Assembly: GCF_004322705.1 (NCBI RefSeq)
Contig: NZ_SIZZ01000004.1
Span: 186,001-250,000 of the forward strand
DNA from: Dyella terrae
GTDB lineage: Bacteria; Pseudomonadota; Gammaproteobacteria; Xanthomonadales; Rhodanobacteraceae
Direction of reading: 5' to 3'
Length of the DNA stretch: 64,000 nucleotides
A model generated the notes under the pieces. The model searched no databases, was not told the DNA's origin, and saw only the letters and a program-made list of their open reading frames with translations. The position numbers were made by a program, and so were the translations under genes. How positions within the stretch are numbered: the first letter of the stretch is position 1; every line of letters starts with the position of its first letter. Positions 8,816 to 15,807 of the stretch are shown one piece after another.

Positions 8816-8876
8816 GGTGAACGGTTAACGGTGAAGAGGTAAGGGCAAGGGCGCTCTGCGTGCCTGCCCTTGCCCG
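8816..8876. repeat. Dispersed palindromic repeat, copy 2
   Basis: The GGTGAACGGTTAACGGTGAAG block (8816-8836) is related to the other GTTTACCGTT-type elements. It is followed by an inverted repeat of GGGCAAGGGC with GCCCTTGCCC. It occupies the 197-base gap between emrA and emrB, in which I see no promoter I would defend. Confidence 0.55.
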
Positions 8877-8991
8877 CCCGCCCTGATTCACATCTTTTGT
8901 TTTGAAGAGAACGAAGTGGGCTGTGGCTTTGTCGCTCACTGCACGTCACGGCTCCTGCTTTGCGCCTCTTATCCTCTACTTCTGACGGCCT

Positions 8992-10521
8992 ATGAACACC
9001 CAATTCCGTCCGCCCAATATGGCCCTGACCACGGTCGGCCTGTCGTTGGCGACCTTCATGCAGGTGCTGGATACGACGATCGCCAACGTGTCGTTGCCGA
9101 CTATCGCCGGCAACCTGGGCGTGAGCGTCAACCAGAGCACCTGGGTGATCACCTCGTTCGCGGTGAGCATGGCCATTTCGCTGCCGCTGACCGGCTTCCT
9201 CACGCGCCGATTCGGCGAAGTGAAGATGTTCATCTGGTCGACGCTGCTGTTCTCGCTTGCTTCGTTCCTGTGTGGCATCGCGCAGAGCATGGAAATGCTG
9301 ATCCTCTTCCGCGCCATCCAGGGTGCGGTGGCGGGCCCGATGTATCCGGTGACGCAGGCGCTGCTGATTTCGATCTATCCACCGGCCAAACGAGGCATGG
9401 CGCTGGCGCTGCTGGCGATGGTGACCGTGGTCGCGCCCATTGCGGGTCCGATCCTCGGCGGCTGGATCACCGACAATTATTCGTGGCCGTGGATCTTCTT
9501 CATCAACGTGCCCATCGGCATCTTCGCCAGCATGGTCATCGCCAACCAGATGAAGGGCCGCAATGACGTCACGATGCGCCCCAAGATCGACTGGGTGGGC
9601 CTGATCACGCTGATCATCGGCGTGGGCGCCTTGCAGATCGTGCTCGACAAGGGCAACGAAGAAGACTGGTTCAGCTCCACCTTCATCGTGGTCACCACCA
9701 TCGTTGCGGTGATCGGTATCGCGATCTTCCTGATCTGGGAGCTCACCGAGAAGGAACCGATCGTCGACCTGAAGCTGTTCCGCCACCGCAACTTCCGCAT
9801 GGGTACGCTGGCGCTGGTGCTCGCCTACGCCGCGTTCTTCGCCATCGGTCTGTTGGTGCCGCAGTGGATGCAGCGAAACCTGGGTTACACGTCGACATGG
9901 GCGGGCTTTGCGAGTGCGCCATTGGGTATCCTGCCGGTGTTGCTCACCTTTATCGTCGGCAAGTACTCCAATCGCTTCGACCTGCGTCTGATCGCGTCGA
10001 TCTCGTTCCTGGTGATGGGCGCGACCAGCTTCCTGCGCTCGGAATTCTTCCTCGACATCGACTTCATGCATATCGCGGGCGTGCAGTTGTTGCAGGGCCT
10101 TGGCGTCGCGTTGTTCTTCATGCCGGTGACGACCATCCTGCTATCGGATCTGCAGCCGCATGAGATTGCCGCGGGCGGTGGCCTGGCGACGTTCCTGCGT
10201 ACGCTCGGCGCGAGCTTCTCTGCGTCGCTCACCACCTTCATGTGGGATCACCGCGCCATCGTGCACCACGCGCAGCTGGCCGAGCACATCACGCCCTACG
10301 ACCCCACGGCGCAGGCGGCCTTGAACACCATCGGCCATGGCGATACGCAGGCGGCGGCGACGACGATCAACAACATGATCACGCAGCAGGCGTACCAGAT
10401 CTCCTTCAACGAAGTTTTCCACGTGCTGGGCTGGGTCTTCGTCAGCCTGGTCTTCGTGGTGTGGCTGGCCAAGCCGCCGTTCACGGCGAAGGGCGGGCCG
10501 GCGGCGGGTGGCGGTCACTAA
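8992..10521 (+). CDS. emrB: EmrB-type MFS drug exporter (DHA2, 14 TM)
   Basis: The 509-residue inner-membrane proton antiporter of the DHA2 group has about fourteen hydrophobic helices. It carries the family motifs LDTTIANVSLPTIAG in TM1, LTGFLTRRFGEVKMF in loop 2-3 and the motif C region MVTVVAPIAGPILGGWITD. With EmrA and the NodT-type lipoprotein it should pump drugs or hydrophobic toxins directly outside. The 197-base gap from emrA holds a repeat element, but the gene order indicates one operon under the MarR palindrome. Its stop overlaps the stop of the opposite-strand gene by two bases. Confidence 0.95.
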   Translation: MNTQFRPPNMALTTVGLSLATFMQVLDTTIANVSLPTIAGNLGVSVNQSTWVITSFAVSMAISLPLTGFLTRRFGEVKMFIWSTLLFSLASFLCGIAQSMEMLILFRAIQGAVAGPMYPVTQALLISIYPPAKRGMALALLAMVTVVAPIAGPILGGWITDNYSWPWIFFINVPIGIFASMVIANQMKGRNDVTMRPKIDWVGLITLIIGVGALQIVLDKGNEEDWFSSTFIVVTTIVAVIGIAIFLIWELTEKEPIVDLKLFRHRNFRMGTLALVLAYAAFFAIGLLVPQWMQRNLGYTSTWAGFASAPLGILPVLLTFIVGKYSNRFDLRLIASISFLVMGATSFLRSEFFLDIDFMHIAGVQLLQGLGVALFFMPVTTILLSDLQPHEIAAGGGLATFLRTLGASFSASLTTFMWDHRAIVHHAQLAEHITPYDPTAQAALNTIGHGDTQAAATTINNMITQQAYQISFNEVFHVLGWVFVSLVFVVWLAKPPFTAKGGPAAGGGH

Positions 10522-11051
10522 GGGGATGCGATATCGGGCGGCTCGTCGGGGCCGCCCCGGGTCGTGTGGGCGGCTGGGCTTTGGAAGCTTTGCAGGAACA
10601 TGAGGACTTCGGCCTCCCTGGCTCGCGAAACGGACATGCCGCGCTCTTCGTCAAGGCGGCTGTTGGTGAATGCCTGAAATTCATCAAGGGGTCGCGCAAC
10701 GCAGGCTTTCACGGTTGCCAGTTCGTTGTTGATGGTCGCGATCAGCACACTCAGTGATTCGCGCTTCGCATTCGCATGCCGGTACAGCCACTTTTTTCGG
10801 TTGATTTGCCCGATCTTCCGGCTGGCGTCTCTTTCAAGTTCGCGCAGCTTTTCGGTTCTCGTTTCGGAAGGGCACGGGAAGCCGCCGAACGTGTGGCGCG
10901 CGCCGGGGACCTTATGAGGTGTATTCATCACCTGGATGACCTTGTTCCCGAGATTCTCGATGTCTGCGCCTCTCACCCTGACATGGTTGCCGCCACACAG
11001 CCCATAGACGAAGCGATACAGGAAAACCGGAGAAGACATGCGCATGACCAT
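10518..11051 (-). CDS. Orphan protein of the 10.5-12.9 kb accessory patch
   Basis: No family is recognised. The 177-residue frame (or 136 residues from the internal ATG at 10928) has a helical, charged core (TEKLRELERDASRKIGQ, then NRKKWLYRHANAKRES) and a Pro/Gly-rich tail. Residues encoded at 10896-10973 (RGADIENLG...NTPH..PGAR) recur at 12659-12736 with mostly synonymous differences, which argues that this strand and frame really code. It converges tail-to-tail with emrB. Base composition is lower in GC than the neighbours (32 G+C in 10741-10800). The start is uncertain because ATGs at 11051, 11045 and 11039 all lack a clear Shine-Dalgarno. Confidence 0.55.
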   Translation of the reverse strand: MVMRMSSPVFLYRFVYGLCGGNHVRVRGADIENLGNKVIQVMNTPHKVPGARHTFGGFPCPSETRTEKLRELERDASRKIGQINRKKWLYRHANAKRESLSVLIATINNELATVKACVARPLDEFQAFTNSRLDEERGMSVSRAREAEVLMFLQSFQSPAAHTTRGGPDEPPDIASP

Positions 11052-11246
11052 TGACGTCGGAAGCTCGCCATCACGCTAATGCACGGGAAAGGTCCGCAAT
11101 ACCAGGCAGCGATCATGGCCGGGGTTATCCGTGTGAAGGGCCCGCTCTTCCCGTCATCATTTGGATGAATGGTTCGTGGCCGTTTCCGGAAAGTTGCCTT
11201 CGGAGGAGCGCCGTAGACTCGGGCTATCTTCCCTGAGGCACCACTT

Positions 11247-11843
11247 ATGAACACTCCCATCTCCAACCCTGCCGGTATCCGCCCGGCCGTGACCCCTCAT
11301 GCGCCGAACCACACCGGGGACCAAACAGACGGGGTCCCCGTGCGGGGTCTATCCCAGGGATCTGACGTGGCACATCCCGGTGCACGCACGGGAGATATCG
11401 CCAAACCGACCGTGTTCCAGTGCATTGATGGGCAGCGGACGCGCGCAGATGAACTCAGAAGCTCGCAGCGCACGCCCGTGAGCCATGCAGGCGCGGACGG
11501 CAACAACGCCAGCAAGGCGAGCGTGTCGGAGCATTGCGCTCGGATCGGTGGTGACCTCAACGAACTTCTCGCTTTCGATCTGAGCGAGGTCGGTCGCATT
11601 GCGCTGGAGTGCGTGGGCCGCCGGTGTCTGGAGTTAAAGGATGAACTCAAGGAGCTGGAGGTCAGTTGCCTGACGAGCTCTGGTTTGGATTCGGATTTGA
11701 ATCAGGTGCAGGGCTTGTTCGACCTGGCCGGGGATCTGTTTGAGAAGGTGTCGGACAAGCCCGACTCCGATCCCAACCCATCTGTCATGGAACCCTTGTC
11801 ACTTTCCAATCCGGGGAACGTGGTCGGATCGTCCCCCCGATAA
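11247..11843 (+). CDS. Orphan protein, Ser/Thr/Pro-rich N-terminus (198 aa)
   Basis: No family is recognised. The first roughly 100 residues are disordered-looking and rich in Pro, Thr, Ser and Gly (MNTPISNPAGIRPAV...). A helical section follows (about 108-165, with LNELLAFDLSEVGRIALE and LELKDELKELEV), then an acidic Pro/Ser tail. GAGG eight bases before the ATG supports translation. An uncharged Ser/Pro-rich N-terminus followed by a helical body is seen in many type III secreted proteins. No secretion genes or PIP-box promoter are in the window, so that is only a hypothesis. Upstream DNA (11052-11246) shows nothing else. Confidence 0.5.
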   Translation: MNTPISNPAGIRPAVTPHAPNHTGDQTDGVPVRGLSQGSDVAHPGARTGDIAKPTVFQCIDGQRTRADELRSSQRTPVSHAGADGNNASKASVSEHCARIGGDLNELLAFDLSEVGRIALECVGRRCLELKDELKELEVSCLTSSGLDSDLNQVQGLFDLAGDLFEKVSDKPDSDPNPSVMEPLSLSNPGNVVGSSPR

Positions 11844-12082
11844 CTCCGACCGGCGCCCGGCTCGCTCAGGCCATGCCGTACTTGTCAGGCAAGCAGCGGG
11901 AGGCGAGTAGCCGGGCAAGGGCCGGGGTCCATGCGAGGGACCCCGAGCCTCTCAGATGGTCGGTGAGGTCGACAGGTCGTCATCGTCATGTCTTTCCGAG
12001 CGCGCATGCGGTCGACGGTTGAAAGCATGCTGCGCGCGACGCTCCCCAGGATGAATGACCGCAGGCGCGAGAAACCATCGCC

Positions 12083-12646
12083 ATGACTCCAACACTATCT
12101 CCGTCATACAACTCAGCGGGCCCTTCACGCGTACAGCAAACCGCGATCTCGGCCATGCGTCGCCACGTCACCAGCGCCGAGGTGACCGGGATTCACACTC
12201 GCTTGGTGGCATTGGAGAACAGGTATGAGGAATGGTTGCCCCGTGCTGTCAGTTATCGCCGATCTTCCCAGGGACAGGGCGATCTGAAGGCGATCATCAC
12301 AGAGGTGAAAAACCTCCGCGATGACAACGCCCGCGCGATACGGGCGTTGAAGGCCGACCCCGGTTCCTACGGGAACCTGGCGAGGAAGCTGGGCGACTCG
12401 ATTTACTATCGCGACAGGATCGACTGGATGCTGTTGAACCATGGCAAGCATCTCCTGGGGCCGCCTGGGTCACCTGCGCCACCTCCCGTGGCTCCGCCCA
12501 GGATGATCACCAACGTGGCGGCGATTCCTGCGGACATGCCTCCCTCGTACGAAGAGGCCATGCGACCGTCCATCGCCGTCGAGCCCTCGCCGCCGACGTA
12601 TGCGCAGGCCATGGCCGACTCCGAGGCAGACAGCACCAGGCTCTGA
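12083..12646 (+). CDS. Orphan protein with two C-terminal PPxY motifs (187 aa)
   Basis: No family is recognised. After a Ser/Pro-rich start, residues about 25-125 are helical (TRLVALENRYEEWLPR, LKAIITEVKNLRDDNARAIR). The tail from 126 is Pro-rich and ends with two near-repeats, PPSYEEAM (153-160) and PPTYAQAM (170-177), 17 residues apart. PPxY is the classical ligand of eukaryotic WW domains. Twin copies in a bacterial orphan could mean an effector acting in a eukaryotic host, or simply a low-complexity tail. No strong Shine-Dalgarno precedes the ATG. The 240 bases upstream (11844-12082) contain nothing I can name. Confidence 0.5.
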   Translation: MTPTLSPSYNSAGPSRVQQTAISAMRRHVTSAEVTGIHTRLVALENRYEEWLPRAVSYRRSSQGQGDLKAIITEVKNLRDDNARAIRALKADPGSYGNLARKLGDSIYYRDRIDWMLLNHGKHLLGPPGSPAPPPVAPPRMITNVAAIPADMPPSYEEAMRPSIAVEPSPPTYAQAMADSEADSTRL

Positions 12647-12658
12647 TGCGCGCTTCGA

Positions 12659-12736
12659 ACGGGCGCCCGGCCCGTCGTGCGGCGTGTTGATGGCGCCATG
12701 GACCTTCTTGCCAAGGCAAGCGATGTCGGCCGACCT
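12659..12736 (-). pseudogene. 26-codon homologue of the 10896-10973 segment (gene remnant?)
   Basis: Read on the minus strand, these 26 codons match 16 of 26 residues of the segment at 10896-10973 (R.ADI..LG.KV....NTPH..PGAR). Eleven of the 16 identical residues use a different synonymous codon, which is the signature of an old coding duplication. The similarity stops 12 bases short of the stop of the PPxY gene. Downstream the frame only runs antisense to that gene, and upstream it is stopped after about 26 codons. I read it as a truncated relic, but a short real peptide is possible. Confidence 0.45.
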
Positions 12737-12937
12737 CATTATTCGCGCAGGTGCGCCACGCGGCTGCGACGAACGAGTCTGGGGAGACGCCCCATGCTGA
12801 TCAGCTTCGCCAGTTCAACGGAGGGTGCTACGGGAGCGGTACCGAGGTCGTCCACATACGAACGCACAGGCACGCCGGAAGGTTCGTCTGACTGAATAGG
12901 GCAGTCCGAAACCGTGGCCTCCGGTGGGACCGATGAT

Positions 12938-13462
12938 TCACATACCAAAGCCCACGCCGACCAGCGCCATGGTTTCACCGCGATTGGGGCCATGGGTGCC
13001 GCCGTTGGAAATGTGGCGGATCTGAAAACTCACATGCTTCCCTTGCCAGCCGACGGTATTGACGAACTCACCGATGCTGCTGAGTGCCTGCGTGCGGCCC
13101 GTCTGTACGGCGCCTTGCAGGCTGTAGAAAAAGCCGTGATACCAGTCGCTGTCGCTGCCATAGCGAAATCGCGCGCCACCGGCAAACAGCGCGACGTTGT
13201 CGTGGGCGTCGTAGCCACTACCGTCATAGCGATGGGTGCTGCGACCGTTGATCCAGCCCATGGAGACGTCAGGCGCCCAGGTCCAGTGGCTGTCGCCAAT
13301 CGGTCGATCGGCGAACACGGCTTCCACGAACGCCGTGTTGGCACCGTAGCTGTCCATGTAGCTGCGGCCACCCTGGACTTCGACGTGGGCGGCGGATGCG
13401 ACGGCGGCGAAGGGGATAAAAGCGAACGCGAGCGCGCTGCGGAGGAGGCGGGGATAACGCAT
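12938..13462 (-). CDS. pagL: Lipid A 3-O-deacylase, PagL family
   Basis: The 174-residue outer-membrane beta-barrel enzyme should remove the 3-O acyl chain of lipid A in the outer leaflet. The signal peptide is at 1-25 (LAFAFIPFAAVASA). The C-terminal half has alternating barrel strands, and the catalytic site is visible as H150-I-S152 plus E163 in RHISNG...PNRGET. The last residue is Met after GVGF. Deacylation lowers endotoxicity and changes membrane barrier properties. The ATG at 13462 gives a proper signal peptide. A TTG two codons earlier is also open. It is divergent from the DUF2239 gene with a palindrome between them. Confidence 0.88.
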   Translation of the reverse strand: MRYPRLLRSALAFAFIPFAAVASAAHVEVQGGRSYMDSYGANTAFVEAVFADRPIGDSHWTWAPDVSMGWINGRSTHRYDGSGYDAHDNVALFAGGARFRYGSDSDWYHGFFYSLQGAVQTGRTQALSSIGEFVNTVGWQGKHVSFQIRHISNGGTHGPNRGETMALVGVGFGM

Positions 13463-13498
13463 GGGCAAAAAACCTTACGGATTGCACTTGTTCTTTTT

Positions 13499-13516
13499 GT
13501 AAACTCTATAGTTTAC
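13499..13516. promoter_or_regulatory. Perfect palindrome between pagL and the DUF2239 gene
   Basis: GTAAACT-CTAT-AGTTTAC is a perfect 7+4+7 inverted repeat in an AT-rich pocket, 37 bases upstream of pagL and about 150 bases upstream of the DUF2239 start. Size and symmetry fit a dimeric regulator site controlling pagL. The regulator is unknown and no regulator gene is adjacent. Confidence 0.5.
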
Positions 13517-13669
13517 TAAGTAGCGTCAAGTCTCAGTGAAGCCAGCGACGATCCGTTCGTTGGTCTTTCGGCGCCGCTCACCTCGCGCGTCTTTGCCATG
13601 TGGTCCGACTTGACGCCGGGATATTACCCGGCCATTATCCGCCTGCTCCATTTGCCCCGGGTTAAACTT

Positions 13670-14260
13670 ATGAATGCCCCCTTCCCTGCTTCCTGCACGG
13701 CTTTCGACGGTTTTCGCCTGATCGCGTCCGGTTCTTTCCTGGACGTGGCCCTTGCCACCAAACGCGCCATCGACGCCGGTGCTCCCGGTCCGGTGATGAT
13801 TTTCGACGACCGCACCAGTCGTCAGGTTGAAATTGATTTCCGCGGTACGCCGGACGACGTCAAGGCGCGCCTGCAGCCTGCCTCGGCCGAACCGGTGCCA
13901 CGTGGCCCCGGTCGCCCGAAGCTGGGCGTCGTGGCGCGTGAAGTCACCCTGCTGCCTCGCCACTGGGATTGGCTGTCCTCCCAGCCCGGCGGCGCCTCGG
14001 CCACGATTCGTCGCCTCGTTGACGAAGCGCGTCGCGGCAACAGCAACGGTGAATCCTCGCGCCAGGCCAGCGAGGCGGTCGACCGCTTCATGCAGGCCAT
14101 CGCAGGTGACCTGCGTGGCTTCGAAGAGGCATCGCGTGCGTTCTGGCGCGGTGAGCGCGATGGCTTCCACACGCTCATCGATCACTGGCCGTCGGATGTC
14201 CGCAACCACCTGAAGAACCTGGCCTCGTCCGCGTGGGACACGGCTGAAGAACGAACGTAA
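13670..14260 (+). CDS. DUF2239 family protein
   Basis: The 196-residue cytoplasmic protein belongs to the uncharacterised DUF2239 family. It is recognised by CTAFDGFRLIASGSFLDVAL, GAPGPVMIFDD and RQVEIDFRGTPDDVKARL at the N-terminus, the basic PRGPGRPKLGVVAREVTLLPRH stretch, and the HWDWLSSQPGGASATIRRLVDEAR segment. The last part resembles a short ribbon-helix-helix-like DNA-binding segment, so a regulatory role is possible (inference). The ATG at 13670 matches the family start better than the open codons 24 residues upstream. The MATE gene follows after 24 bases, suggesting co-transcription. Confidence 0.8.
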   Translation: MNAPFPASCTAFDGFRLIASGSFLDVALATKRAIDAGAPGPVMIFDDRTSRQVEIDFRGTPDDVKARLQPASAEPVPRGPGRPKLGVVAREVTLLPRHWDWLSSQPGGASATIRRLVDEARRGNSNGESSRQASEAVDRFMQAIAGDLRGFEEASRAFWRGERDGFHTLIDHWPSDVRNHLKNLASSAWDTAEERT

Positions 14261-14284
14261 ACCTAAAAAGAAGAACTCGCACCC

Positions 14285-15712
14285 ATGTCCGCGTCCCCTC
14301 CCCGCCAGCCCTTGCTTACCGAAGGGCCCATCGCACGTACCTTGCTGATGTTCGCGCTGCCCATCCTGGGCAGCACGGTACTTCAGTCGCTCAACGCTTC
14401 CGTCAATGCGATGTGGATCGGCCACTTCCTCGGGGAGTCCGCGCTCACGGCGATCAGCAATGCCAGCCTGATCGTGTTCCTGCTGATCACCGCGGTGTTC
14501 GGCGTGAGCATGGCCAGCACCATCCTGATCGGCCAGAGCCTGGGCGCGCGCAATATGCTCGAAGCCAAGCGCGTGGTGGGCACGGGTGTGAGTTTCTTCG
14601 TGGTGATGTCGGTGCTGGTATCCGTCTTCGGGTACTTCGCCACCCCGGCCATGCTCCGGGCATTGGGAACACCTGCCGATGCCCTGCCCTACGCCGTGCC
14701 CTACCTGCACATGATCTTCGTCGCCATGCCGACGATCTATTTCTACAACTTTCTGATGATGACCCTGCGTGGCGCAGGCGACTCACGTACGCCGTTCCTG
14801 TTCATGGGCCTGTCCGTGCTGCTGGACATTGCGCTCAACCCGCTTTTCATCTTCGGGTGGGGTCCGGTACCGGCCATGGGTACGGCGGGATCCGCCGTCG
14901 CGACGCTGATCGCGCAGAGCGTGGCTCTGATCGCCTTGCTCAGTACGTTGTACGGGCGCAAACACTTTCTGCGCCTGACGCGCGCAGAGCTTGGTTTCCT
15001 CAAGCCCGATCCGGTGATCTTGCGTGCGTTGATTTTCAAGGGCCTCCCGATGGGCCTGCAGATGCTGGTGATCTCCTCGTCGTCGATGCTGATGATGCGC
15101 CTGGTCAACAGCTACGGTTCGCAGACGGTGGCCGCTTACGGTGCGGCGACGCAGCTGTGGACTTACGTGCAGATGCCGGCGATGGCCATCGGCGCGGCGG
15201 TGTCGTCCATGGCCGCGCAGAACGTCGGCGCGCAGCTGTGGGATCGCGTCAATCGCATTGCGCGCATTGGCGTGGGCTACAACTTCCTGCTCAGCGGCCT
15301 GCTCATCGGCATCATCTATATCTTCAACCGCGCTGCGCTGAACCTGTTCCTGCCCGGCGACGGAGAAGCGCTCGCACTGGCGGCGCATCTGAACATGATC
15401 GCCGTATGGTCGTTCCTGTTCTTCGGCGTCACCTTCGTGCTGTTCGGCGTGGTGCGTTCAACGGGCGCCGTGTGGCCGCCGCTGATCGTGCTCACTATTT
15501 CGATGTGGCTGATCCGTCCGCCGTTCGCGGTGACGCTGATGCCGAGCATCGGTGCAGAGGCGATATGGTGGAGTTTCCCGCTGGGTTCGATGGCGGCGAT
15601 GCTGATGGCGATGGGGTATTACAAGTGGGGTGGCTGGCGGAAGGCGCATATGTTGAGTGCACCGCATGCGAAGGCATCGCTGATCCCTGCGGTGGTCGAA
15701 GGCGACGCCTGA
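14285..15712 (+). CDS. MATE family multidrug exporter
   Basis: The 475-residue inner-membrane protein has twelve predicted helices in two related bundles. The N-half signature is TEGPIARTLLMFALPILGSTVLQSLNASVNAMWIG. Repeat segments GVSMASTILIGQSLGARN and AAVSSMAAQNVGAQLWDRV mark the two halves. MATE pumps exchange cationic drugs for Na+ or H+. It sits 24 bases after the DUF2239 gene and ends before a clear terminator, so the two form a short operon. Confidence 0.93.
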   Translation: MSASPPRQPLLTEGPIARTLLMFALPILGSTVLQSLNASVNAMWIGHFLGESALTAISNASLIVFLLITAVFGVSMASTILIGQSLGARNMLEAKRVVGTGVSFFVVMSVLVSVFGYFATPAMLRALGTPADALPYAVPYLHMIFVAMPTIYFYNFLMMTLRGAGDSRTPFLFMGLSVLLDIALNPLFIFGWGPVPAMGTAGSAVATLIAQSVALIALLSTLYGRKHFLRLTRAELGFLKPDPVILRALIFKGLPMGLQMLVISSSSMLMMRLVNSYGSQTVAAYGAATQLWTYVQMPAMAIGAAVSSMAAQNVGAQLWDRVNRIARIGVGYNFLLSGLLIGIIYIFNRAALNLFLPGDGEALALAAHLNMIAVWSFLFFGVTFVLFGVVRSTGAVWPPLIVLTISMWLIRPPFAVTLMPSIGAEAIWWSFPLGSMAAMLMAMGYYKWGGWRKAHMLSAPHAKASLIPAVVEGDA

Positions 15713-15734
15713 GTCCACCGGTCATCGCATAAGA

Positions 15735-15768
15735 AAAGGCCGCCGGAGCATTCACTCCGGCGGCCTTT
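15735..15768 (+). terminator. Rho-independent terminator after the MATE gene
   Basis: A 14-bp stem AAAGGCCGCCGGAG / CTCCGGCGGCCTTTT with a CATTCA loop and trailing Ts. Its A-rich left side could also stop the minus-strand RND transcript. Confidence 0.85.
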
Positions 15769-15807
15769 TTCGTGGATGCCTTCACTCTGAATCGATCGCT
15801 TGATCGA

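Noticed and set aside
11161-11246. TTCGT...TTCGG pair upstream of the 198-residue orphan as a PIP-box (type III regulon promoter)
   Set aside because: The spacing between the two half-sites is about 21 bases, not the required 15, and no other PIP-like pair was found near the patch.
12739-12993. Minus-strand frame of 84 codons upstream of the second conserved segment
   Set aside because: It overlaps the 3' end of pagL, is in a different frame from the conserved segment, and shows no convincing similarity to the first copy.
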